From NCBI GenBank assembly GCA_017512985.1, contig JAFWEJ010000004.1, positions 1 through 64,000 on the forward strand: DNA of 64,000 nt, written 5' to 3'. How positions within the stretch are numbered: position 1 is the stretch's first letter; every line of letters starts with the position of its first letter. Below are positions 8,076 to 14,933 of the stretch, piece by piece. A program made the translations under genes and the position numbers. The notes under the pieces are model-generated. The model had not been told where the DNA came from. It did not search any database and worked only from the letters and a program-made list of their open reading frames with translations. The DNA comes from Clostridia bacterium. Its GTDB lineage: Bacteria; Bacillota; Clostridia; Christensenellales; Aristaeellaceae.

Positions 8076-9461
8076 ATGTTTCGGTTTGGATCGGGAAAGA
8101 GCGGACGCCATGAAATCAACATGACGGAAGGGCCGCTGCTCCCGAAGATCCTGGCTTTTTCGGGGCCGCTGATCCTGACAGGGATCCTGCAGCTCCTGTA
8201 TAACGCGGCGGACGTGATCGTGGTGGGCAACTATGCCGGTCATGAAGCCCTGGCCGCGGTCTCCTCCACGGGTTCGCTGATCAACCTGCTGGTGAATGTA
8301 TTCATGGGCCTGGGCGTCGGCGCCAGCGTGGTGATTGCGCGGAATTACGGCGCGCGGGACGTGGCGGCCATGCGAAAGGCGGAGCATACCGCCATGACGC
8401 TGGCGCTGTTCATGGGCGTCGGCGTAGGGATCTTCGGCTTCCTGGCGGCCAGGCCGCTCCTGCAGATGATGGATTCCCCGGAGGACGTGATCGACGGGGC
8501 TTCGCTCTATGTCCGGATCTACTTTCTGGGCATGCCCGCCAATATGCTGTACAATTTCGGCGCGGCGGCCATGCGCGCCGTGGGGGACACGAAGCGCCCC
8601 ATGGTCTACCTGATGATTTCAGGCCTGGTGAATGTGCTGCTGAACCTCCTGCTGGTGATCGTGTTCCATATGGATGTTGCCGGCGTGGCAATCGCGACGG
8701 TGGCCAGCCAGGTGGTCAGCATGGTGCTGGTCCTGCTGTGCCTGTTCCGTACCCGCGGGGCGATCCAGCTGAACCTGCATGAATGCAGGATTGACCGGCG
8801 GAGCCTGCGGGAGATCATCCGCATCGGCCTGCCTGCTGGCCTGCAGGGCAGCCTGTTTTCCGTTTCCAATGTGCTGATCCAGTCCTCGGTCAATTCCTTC
8901 GGTTCCCTCGTGGTGGCCGGGAACGGCGTAGCCTGCAACATTGAGGGCTTTGTCTATGTGGCTATGAACGCCCAGCACCAGGCGGACATGACCTTTGCCA
9001 GCCAGAATTACGGTGCCGGCAAGCCGGAACGCGTGAAGAAAACCCTCTGGTGCTGCCTGGGGGTGGTCACGGCCATCGGGCTGGGCATGGGCCTGCTGAT
9101 CCTGCTGTTCGGCAAAACGCTGCTGGGCCTGTACAATCCCGAGGAGCAGGTGATTGCCGACGGTATGGTCCGGATGGGCGTCATCATGCCGACTTATTTC
9201 CTCTGCGGCATGATGGACGTCATGGTCGGCCAGCTGCGGGGCGTCGGCTACTCGATCATGCCGATGATCGTTTCCCTGACCGGTGCGTGCCTGCTGCGGA
9301 TCGTCTGGATCCTGACGGTTTTCGCGCAGGTACATACGCTGACCGTGCTGTATATGTCCTATCCGGTGTCGTGGTTCGTAACCTTTGCGATTCACTTCTT
9401 CTGTTATCTTTTCGTGGCGCAGAGGAAGCTGAACAGAATGAAGCCGGTACAACAGTCCTGA
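8076..9461 (+). CDS. MATE family efflux transporter
   Basis: 461 aa, twelve predicted membrane helices, no signal peptide. The first half has PLILTGILQLLYNAADVIVVG and the MGLGVGASVVIARNYGARD segment typical of DinF/NorM-like multidrug and toxin extrusion proteins, which exchange cations for drugs or metabolites. The start lies 20 bases after the phosphoesterase stop, with AAAGAAG as a weak ribosome site, so it may be read from the promoter at 6918. The substrate is unknown. A second MATE gene lies at 49417-50796. Confidence 0.92.
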   Translation: MFRFGSGKSGRHEINMTEGPLLPKILAFSGPLILTGILQLLYNAADVIVVGNYAGHEALAAVSSTGSLINLLVNVFMGLGVGASVVIARNYGARDVAAMRKAEHTAMTLALFMGVGVGIFGFLAARPLLQMMDSPEDVIDGASLYVRIYFLGMPANMLYNFGAAAMRAVGDTKRPMVYLMISGLVNVLLNLLLVIVFHMDVAGVAIATVASQVVSMVLVLLCLFRTRGAIQLNLHECRIDRRSLREIIRIGLPAGLQGSLFSVSNVLIQSSVNSFGSLVVAGNGVACNIEGFVYVAMNAQHQADMTFASQNYGAGKPERVKKTLWCCLGVVTAIGLGMGLLILLFGKTLLGLYNPEEQVIADGMVRMGVIMPTYFLCGMMDVMVGQLRGVGYSIMPMIVSLTGACLLRIVWILTVFAQVHTLTVLYMSYPVSWFVTFAIHFFCYLFVAQRKLNRMKPVQQS

Positions 9462-9473
9462 GGAGGGCGGAAA

Positions 9474-9965
9474 ATGGACGCCGCAGTATCTGCTGCCCGG
9501 GAAAAACTGAATCAGGCGACCCCGCTGAAAAAAGACTGCGGCCGCGTCTGCGGCGCCCGCTGCTGCCGCCCCATGGAGGGAGAGGAAACGGGCATGCTGC
9601 TCTTTCCAGGCGAGGCGGAAGCCTATGCCGGCAAACCCGGCTGGAAGGTCCGGAAGACGGCGCACGGAGACCTGGTGGTCTGTCCCGGGAGCTGCAGGCG
9701 GGAGGAGCGTCCGCTTTCGTGCCGGCTGTTTCCGCTGCTGCCGGTGATCGATGACGGCGGCGCAATCCGCGTAGTAACGGATTTGCGGGCGAAGGCGGTC
9801 TGCCCGCTGGCCCGGCAGGGGAAAAGCGCCATGGACCCGGCGTTCATCGACGCGGTTCGGGAAGCCGGCGAACTCCTCGCCCGGTCAGACGAACAGGCCG
9901 TATTCCTTGACCTTCTGGCCGACGAACAGGAACAGCTGAAAGAACTGAGGAAAAAGTTTATATAG
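9474..9965 (+). CDS. Cysteine-cluster (YkgJ-like) protein
   Basis: 163 aa, cytosolic. Cysteines sit in CGRVCGARCCRP (about residues 20-31), VVCPGSC, LSCRLFP and VCPL, a pattern like the YkgJ/UPF0153 zinc- or iron-sulfur-binding proteins, whose function is unknown. AGGAGGG precedes the ATG. It lies between the MATE gene and the DNA methyltransferase gene (12 and 30 bases), so the three may form one operon. The metal and the reaction cannot be told from sequence. Confidence 0.75.
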   Translation: MDAAVSAAREKLNQATPLKKDCGRVCGARCCRPMEGEETGMLLFPGEAEAYAGKPGWKVRKTAHGDLVVCPGSCRREERPLSCRLFPLLPVIDDGGAIRVVTDLRAKAVCPLARQGKSAMDPAFIDAVREAGELLARSDEQAVFLDLLADEQEQLKELRKKFI

Positions 9966-9995
9966 ACTGTATTGTGCAGAAGGGGGATGAAATGA

Positions 9996-11201
9996 ATGGC
10001 GGAACAGGTGAAAGTGGACCGTGAAGTCTTCGGGAACGGAGAGAACCTGCTGATGTGCGGCAGCGTGATGAAACTGCCGGATGAGCTCCGCGCGCTGGCC
10101 GGCAAGGCGCAGTGCGTCTATGTGGATCCGCCGTTCATGACCGGCGAGAAGTTCATGCGCAGGCGCCCCTACGGTGAAAAGGGCTGGAAAACCGGTGCCC
10201 CGTGCCCGCGCTATCCGGCCTACGAGGACCGCTACACGAGTGAGAAGCAGTATCTGCGCCTGCTGCGGCGGGTGATCTCCGTCGGGAAGATGCTGCTGAG
10301 CGATACGGGTGTGTTCTATCTCCACCTGGACTGGCGGATGTCCGCCCAGGCGCGCATCATGTGCGACCGGGAATTCGGCAAGACCCGTTTCCTCAACGAA
10401 ATCATCTGGGCGTATGAGAGCGGCGGCAGAAGCAAAAAGACCTTTTCCCGCAAGCATGATACGATCCTCCTTTACGCGAAGGGAAAGGATTATTTCTTCG
10501 ACCTGACCCGGGTGCCCCTTGCCCGCGGCGACGGCAGGCGGAACCACATGGCCCGCGGCCGGGACGAGCAGGGAAGGATGTTCTCCCGTATCACCTCCAA
10601 CGGCAAGGAATACCGGTATTATGACGACGAGCCGGTCTATCCCAGCGACGTTTGGTCGGATATCAGCATCCTGCAGCAGCGGGATCCGGAACGTACAGGT
10701 TACGCGACCCAGAAACCCCTGAAGCTGCTGGAACGTCTTCTGCTTCCGGTGACGAACCCCGGGGATCTGGTGGTGGATCTGTGCTGCGGCAGCGGTACGG
10801 CACTGGAGGCCGCGCAGAAGCTGGACTGCCGGTTCGCCGGCCTGGACCTGAATCCGGAGGCCGTGGCCGTGGCGCTGTCCCGGCTGAAGGCTGACAACCT
10901 GACGGTTATCTGCCCCTGCGGCGGAAAAGCGGAACTGCTGGCGGAAAACGAGGAGGGCCGTTTCCGGATGGACGGACTGGACGTCACCCATCCGGCGTTT
11001 CCTGCGCGCGCGACGCCCTTTGACAGCCTTGAAGCCTGGGATACCGGCGTGATTGAGGACGGTGTTTTCCGGGCGGAGCAGAGTTTCCGCCGCAGCTTCC
11101 GCTATCCGGAACTGCAGCAGTCCCTGAAGACGGAAAAACCGGTCTCCGCGGTAATGACCACGGACGCGGCCGGAATCCGCCGGGCCTTTGAAATAAAATA
11201 G
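9996..11201 (+). CDS. Orphan site-specific DNA methyltransferase (beta class)
   Basis: 401 aa. The catalytic motif DPPF (residues 44-47) precedes the S-adenosylmethionine site DLCCGSGTA (from 261), the order of beta-class N6-adenine or N4-cytosine enzymes. The N-terminal GNGENLLMCGSV and the central IIWAYESGGR segment are typical of N4/N6 methylases and type III Mod-like proteins. No restriction subunit or specificity gene is adjacent, so it is probably a solitary modification enzyme. AAGGGGG lies before the ATG. The recognition site is not predictable. The base count resembles the surroundings. Confidence 0.88.
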   Translation: MAEQVKVDREVFGNGENLLMCGSVMKLPDELRALAGKAQCVYVDPPFMTGEKFMRRRPYGEKGWKTGAPCPRYPAYEDRYTSEKQYLRLLRRVISVGKMLLSDTGVFYLHLDWRMSAQARIMCDREFGKTRFLNEIIWAYESGGRSKKTFSRKHDTILLYAKGKDYFFDLTRVPLARGDGRRNHMARGRDEQGRMFSRITSNGKEYRYYDDEPVYPSDVWSDISILQQRDPERTGYATQKPLKLLERLLLPVTNPGDLVVDLCCGSGTALEAAQKLDCRFAGLDLNPEAVAVALSRLKADNLTVICPCGGKAELLAENEEGRFRMDGLDVTHPAFPARATPFDSLEAWDTGVIEDGVFRAEQSFRRSFRYPELQQSLKTEKPVSAVMTTDAAGIRRAFEIK

Positions 11202-11228
11202 TTGTGTGATCGTCGTTTCCGCTCTCCT

Positions 11229-11352
11229 CTGTATGTGATTCGTTCCAGCGCTAAAGCGCTGACTCATCATCATGCCTTCGCCTGCGGCTCGCCAATCGCG
11301 GACTCGTTGATGAATCGTCCGAAACTTGTTTCGGGTAACGATTCACATACAG
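11229..11352 (+). repeat. Hairpin-rich element with 16-bp terminal inverted repeats
   Basis: The ends CTGTATGTGATTCGTT (11229-11244) and AACGATTCACATACAG (11337-11352) are inverted copies matching at 15 of 16 positions. Inside are CAGCGC-TAAA-GCGCTG and GAATCGT-CCGAAA-CTTG-TTTCGG-GTA-ACGATTC; the second competes with the terminal repeat for the same bases. It encodes nothing. It may be a MITE-like element or a structured 3' region of the methyltransferase transcript. Only one copy is seen here. Confidence 0.6.
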
Positions 11353-11377
11353 TGTAGTAACAAAGGATTTGTATTCC

Positions 11378-11480
11378 GCATCCTCAATGGTCGTGACTCT
11401 CCACCGGAGAGCTCACTCCCTTTCGGATGACCTCAGCTTTGATGAGATTTCTGCCACTGGCAGTCATCAGAGCTTCGCCC
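11378..11480 (+). repeat. Structured palindromic repeat, copy 2
   Basis: 103 bases from GCATCCTCAAT to AGAGCTTCGCCC. Hairpins: GTGA-CTCTCC / GGAGAG-c-TCAC and AGCTTTGATGA-(GATTT)-CTGCC / GGCAG-TCATCAGAGCT (one G-T pair). Compared with copy 1, CTCCCC/GGGGAG became CTCTCC/GGAGAG, CCGCC/GGCGG became CTGCC/GGCAG, and GACGA/TCGTC became GATGA/TCATC, all paired changes. A short hairpin CCAAAT-TCAA-ATTTGG (11479-11494) and ACAAATCCGTTTGTTCCCC follow, ending at the recA -35 box. The rest of the 11202-11624 gap holds the element at 11229-11352 and the recA leader. Confidence 0.8.
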
Positions 11481-11513
11481 AAATTCAAATTTGGACAAAT
11501 CCGTTTGTTCCCC

Positions 11514-11542
11514 TTGTCTTTTGTATAATCGAATGATACGAT
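11514..11542 (+). promoter_or_regulatory. Promoter of recA
   Basis: TTGTCT, 17-base spacer, TACGAT. The spacer also contains TATAAT (11524-11529), which could serve as another -10 box. The repeat-derived segment TTGTTCCCC abuts the -35 box, as it does at rpsF. No clear LexA-type site (GAAC-N4-GTTC) is visible. Confidence 0.55.
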
Positions 11543-11624
11543 AGGTTCAGCTGAGGGTTGAACCCTTTGTTGCAGATAGAATTTTGAATTATGAATTGTG
11601 AATGATGAATTGGAGGATCTGCAA

Positions 11625-12758
11625 ATGGCACCGAAAAAAACCGCAAAACCTGAAAAGGCCCCCGCTGCCGCCAACAGCGTACAGGAAGAAAAACTCAAGG
11701 CGCTGGAACACGCGCTGGCTGACCTGGATAAACAGTTCGGCAAGGGTGCCGTCATGAAGATGGGATCTGACGCCGTGAACCGGGATATCCCCGTGATCCC
11801 CACGGGCTGCCTCACCCTGGACTATGCCCTGGGCGTGGGCGGCATTCCCCGCGGCCGCATTGTTGAGATATATGGTCCGGAATCCTCCGGCAAGACCACC
11901 GTCGCCCTGCATGTGGTGGCGGAGGCGCAGAAAGCCGGCGGAATCGCCGCCTTTGTCGACGCTGAGCACGCGCTTGACCCGCTCTACGCGAAGAAACTGG
12001 GCGTCAATATTGACGAGCTTTATGTTTCCCAGCCGGATACCGGCGAACAGGCGCTGGAGATCACCGAGGCGCTGGTGCGCAGCGGCGCGCTGGACGTTGT
12101 CGTGATCGACTCGGTCGCCGCCCTCGTGCCGAAGGCGGAAATCGACGGCGAGATGGGAGATTCCTTCGTCGGCCTGCAGGCCCGCCTGATGAGCCAGGCC
12201 CTGCGCAAGCTGACCGGCGTGATCAACAAGACCGGCTGCGTGGCGGTGTTCATCAACCAGCTGCGTGAAAAGGTCGGCGTCATGTACGGCAATCCGGAAA
12301 CAACCCCCGGCGGCCGCGCACTGAAGTTCTATTCCTCCGTCCGCCTCGACGTCCGCAAGGGAGAGGCGCTCAAGAACGGAGCGGAAATCATCGGCAACCA
12401 CACCAAGGTCAAAGTCGTCAAGAACAAGGTTGCGCCGCCTTTCCGCGTCGCGGAGTTCGATATCATCTACGGCGAGGGCATCAGCAAGGAAGGCACCCTG
12501 CTGGATATGGCTGTGGAATACGGCATCATCACCAAGAGCGGCGCATTCTTCTCCTACGGGGACCAGCGCATTGCCCAGGGCCGTGACAACGCCCGCGTCT
12601 ACCTGCGTGAGCATCCGGAACTGACCGAAGAGATCGATAAGCAGGTCCGCGCGATTCTCTTTGCCCCCAAGGCTATCACCCCGGACGAAGCCAAGGCGGT
12701 TGAGACCCAGAAGCAGGAAGAGGAAGACGATCTTGCCCTGCTGGAAGAGGATATCTGA
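11625..12758 (+). CDS. recA: RecA recombinase
   Basis: ATP-dependent strand-exchange protein of recombination and the SOS response. 377 aa from the ATG at 11625, chosen because GGAGG lies 8 bases upstream; an in-frame GTG at 11598 lacks a site and falls in an AT-rich repeat. Walker [10 protein letters not shown] (from residue 84), [18 protein letters not shown], the [21 protein letters not shown] loop region and an acidic C-terminal tail ([13 protein letters not shown]) are all present. Length is usual for Gram-positive RecA. The leader has an AT-rich TGAATT repeat just before the ribosome site. Confidence 0.98.
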   Translation: MAPKKTAKPEKAPAAANSVQEEKLKALEHALADLDKQFGKGAVMKMGSDAVNRDIPVIPTGCLTLDYALGVGGIPRGRIVEIYGPESSGKTTVALHVVAEAQKAGGIAAFVDAEHALDPLYAKKLGVNIDELYVSQPDTGEQALEITEALVRSGALDVVVIDSVAALVPKAEIDGEMGDSFVGLQARLMSQALRKLTGVINKTGCVAVFINQLREKVGVMYGNPETTPGGRALKFYSSVRLDVRKGEALKNGAEIIGNHTKVKVVKNKVAPPFRVAEFDIIYGEGISKEGTLLDMAVEYGIITKSGAFFSYGDQRIAQGRDNARVYLREHPELTEEIDKQVRAILFAPKAITPDEAKAVETQKQEEEDDLALLEEDI

Positions 12759-12774
12759 CAGTAAATAAATCAAA

Positions 12775-12801
12775 TTAGCACTCTCGATGCGAGAGTGCTA
12801 A
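12775..12801 (+). promoter_or_regulatory. CIRCE operator (HrcA-binding site) of htpG
   Basis: TTAGCACTC, 9-base spacer, GAGTGCTAA: a perfect CIRCE inverted repeat, the site of the heat-shock repressor HrcA. It lies 7 bases upstream of the -35 box of the htpG promoter and 16 bases after the recA stop. Confidence 0.95.
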
Positions 12802-12808
12802 TTTTGTC

Positions 12809-12837
12809 TTGATTTTCGTTTTCGCGGGTGCTACAAT
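12809..12837 (+). promoter_or_regulatory. Promoter of htpG
   Basis: TTGATT, 17-base spacer, TACAAT, downstream of CIRCE. The leader to the ATG is about 60 bases and contains a GC-rich inverted repeat (CCCGGCA / TGCCGGG). Confidence 0.75.
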
Positions 12838-12902
12838 ACGTTTGCGAAAAGACCCGCCAGCCCGGCAAGGACTGCCGGGCAGTGCTTTTAGGAGATGATA
12901 TT

Positions 12903-14804
12903 ATGGCAATGAAAAAAGAAAAAGGTTCCGTATCCATTGATGCGCAGAACATTATGCCGGTCATCAAGCGCTGGCTGTATTCAGACAAGGATATCTTCCT
13001 GCGGGAGGCGGTTTCCAACGCCTGCGACGCGATCACCAAGTTCCGGATGCTCCATCCGGACAGCGAAGAGCAGATGGCTGTGACCGTCACCGTGGACAAG
13101 GAGAAGAAACTCATCAAAATCGCGGATACCGGTATCGGCATGACCGCGGACGAGGTCCGGAAGTACATCAACCAGGTAGCCTTCTCCGGCGCGAACGAGT
13201 TCATGAAGCAGTTCGAAGGCAAGAAGCCGGAAGAGCAGAACGATATCATCGGCCATTTCGGCCTGGGATTCTATTCCGTCTTCATGGTCAGCGACAAGGT
13301 GGAGATCCAGACCCTCAGCAGCGAAGGCGAGGCGAATCCGGTCCACTGGGTTTCCACGGACGGCATGGGTTTCGAGCTTTCCGGCGGAAAGCGCAAGGCG
13401 CACGGCACGGACGTTATCCTGCATATCTCGGATGAAGAAAAGGAATTCCTGGAGCTGTGGAAGGTCCGGGAGATCCTGAACCGTTACTGCGGCTACATGT
13501 CTTACCCCGTCATGCTCGAGGACGCGAATGCGAAGCCCGTGGAGAAGGACGTGCCTGTCGGGGATGAGAAGAACGAGGACGGCAGCCCGAAGACCGAAAA
13601 GGTGATCGAGGTTCCGAAGCCCCAGCAGGTCAACGATACCGCGCCTCTGTGGCTGAAGAAACCTGCGGACTGCACGGATGAAGAATACAAAGCTTTCTAC
13701 CGTAAGGTCTTCATGGACTATGAAGAGCCCCTGTTCTGGATTCACCTGAATGTGGATTATCCCTTCAACCTCAAGGGTATCCTGTATTTCCCGAAACTGA
13801 AGAACGACTTCGGCACCCATGAAGGCCAGATCAAGCTCTTCGCTGGCCAGGTCTTTGTGGCAGACAACATCAAGGAAGTCATTCCGGAATTCCTGATGCT
13901 CCTCAAGGGCGTCATCGACTGCCCGGACCTGCCCCTGAACGTCAGCCGCTCCTTCCTGCAGAATGACGGCTATGTGAAGAAGATCAGCGCGCATATCACC
14001 AAGAAGGTCGCGGACAAGCTGAACGGCCTGATGAACACCGAGCGCGAAACCTATGAAGGCTACTGGGACGACATCGCGCCCTTTGTGAAGTACGGCTGTA
14101 TTAAGGACAGCAAGTTCTTTGACATGGTGAAGGACGCCATCCTCATGAAAAAGACCGACGGGAAGTACGCGACCCTGGCGGAATACAAGGCGGCCAACTT
14201 CGACAAAACCGAAAAGAAGGTTTACTACACCAACGACGAGAAGCGCCAGGCGGCCTCCGTCAAGCTCTATACCGACCGTGGCATCGAGGTCGCGGTCATG
14301 AATACCCTGATCGACGGGAACTTCATGTCCTTCATGGAATACCAGGGCAAGGAAGAGGACCGGATCACCTTTGCCCGCGTGGACGCGGACATTGACGGCC
14401 TGAAGGAGGAATCCGAGGAAGGAAAGGACCTGGACGCGGAGAAGCTGCAGACCCTGTTCCGCGGCGCGCTTGGAAAAGAGAACCTGGAAGTGAAACTGGA
14501 GTCCCTGGGAGACGCGGATATGACCGCCATGGTGACCGAGGACGAGCAGATGCGCCGGTATAAGGAAATGAGCCGCCTCTATGGCGAGCGCTTCCCCCTG
14601 CCGGACAGCTTCACGCTGGTGCTCAACCGCCGGAACGCCACTGTGCAGGCCCTGGCGGAGCGGGATCCGGAGGACGAAACCACAAAGATGCTTTGCTGCC
14701 AGGTGTACGATCTTGCCCGTATGGCAGCCCAGCCGCTGGAGGCGGAGGAGATCACCGCCTTCCTGGACCGCAGCCGCAAACTGCTGGCGATGCTGGTGAA
14801 ATAA
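12903..14804 (+). CDS. htpG: Hsp90 chaperone HtpG
   Basis: ATP-dependent cytosolic chaperone. 633 aa from the ATG at 12903, which follows TAGGAGA; an open frame reaches back to 12828 across the promoter. The GHKL nucleotide-binding motifs are present: NACDA (39-43), DTGIGM, and IGHFGLGFYSVFMVSDKV. The middle domain has the catalytic-arginine region NVSRSFLQND. The C-terminal dimerisation domain is present, and the eukaryotic MEEVD tail is absent, as expected in bacteria. CIRCE upstream predicts repression by HrcA and induction by heat. A terminator follows. Confidence 0.97.
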   Translation: MAMKKEKGSVSIDAQNIMPVIKRWLYSDKDIFLREAVSNACDAITKFRMLHPDSEEQMAVTVTVDKEKKLIKIADTGIGMTADEVRKYINQVAFSGANEFMKQFEGKKPEEQNDIIGHFGLGFYSVFMVSDKVEIQTLSSEGEANPVHWVSTDGMGFELSGGKRKAHGTDVILHISDEEKEFLELWKVREILNRYCGYMSYPVMLEDANAKPVEKDVPVGDEKNEDGSPKTEKVIEVPKPQQVNDTAPLWLKKPADCTDEEYKAFYRKVFMDYEEPLFWIHLNVDYPFNLKGILYFPKLKNDFGTHEGQIKLFAGQVFVADNIKEVIPEFLMLLKGVIDCPDLPLNVSRSFLQNDGYVKKISAHITKKVADKLNGLMNTERETYEGYWDDIAPFVKYGCIKDSKFFDMVKDAILMKKTDGKYATLAEYKAANFDKTEKKVYYTNDEKRQAASVKLYTDRGIEVAVMNTLIDGNFMSFMEYQGKEEDRITFARVDADIDGLKEESEEGKDLDAEKLQTLFRGALGKENLEVKLESLGDADMTAMVTEDEQMRRYKEMSRLYGERFPLPDSFTLVLNRRNATVQALAERDPEDETTKMLCCQVYDLARMAAQPLEAEEITAFLDRSRKLLAMLVK

Positions 14805-14819
14805 GCTTTATCCTTTCAG

Positions 14820-14849
14820 CGCATACGCTTTCGGGCGTATGCGTTTTTT
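14820..14849 (+). terminator. Terminator after htpG
   Basis: A 9-bp perfect stem CGCATACGC / GCGTATGCG with loop TTTCGG, followed by TTTTTT. Confidence 0.9.
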
Positions 14850-14850
14850 A

Positions 14851-14879
14851 TTGAATACAGGCCCGATGAATGGTATCAT
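14851..14879 (+). promoter_or_regulatory. Promoter of the fused ABC transporter gene
   Basis: TTGAAT, 17-base spacer, TATCAT, starting right after the htpG terminator and 55 bases before the ATG at 14934. Confidence 0.55.
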
Positions 14880-14933
14880 AATAATGGATGGATATACGTC
14901 TTTTATCTCCACTCTGACATTCGGAGGGATTTT

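Noticed and set aside
11543-11600. LexA/SOS box before recA
   Set aside because: GAACCCTTTGTT resembles a half but the spacing does not fit GAAC-N4-GTTC, and no second half is present.
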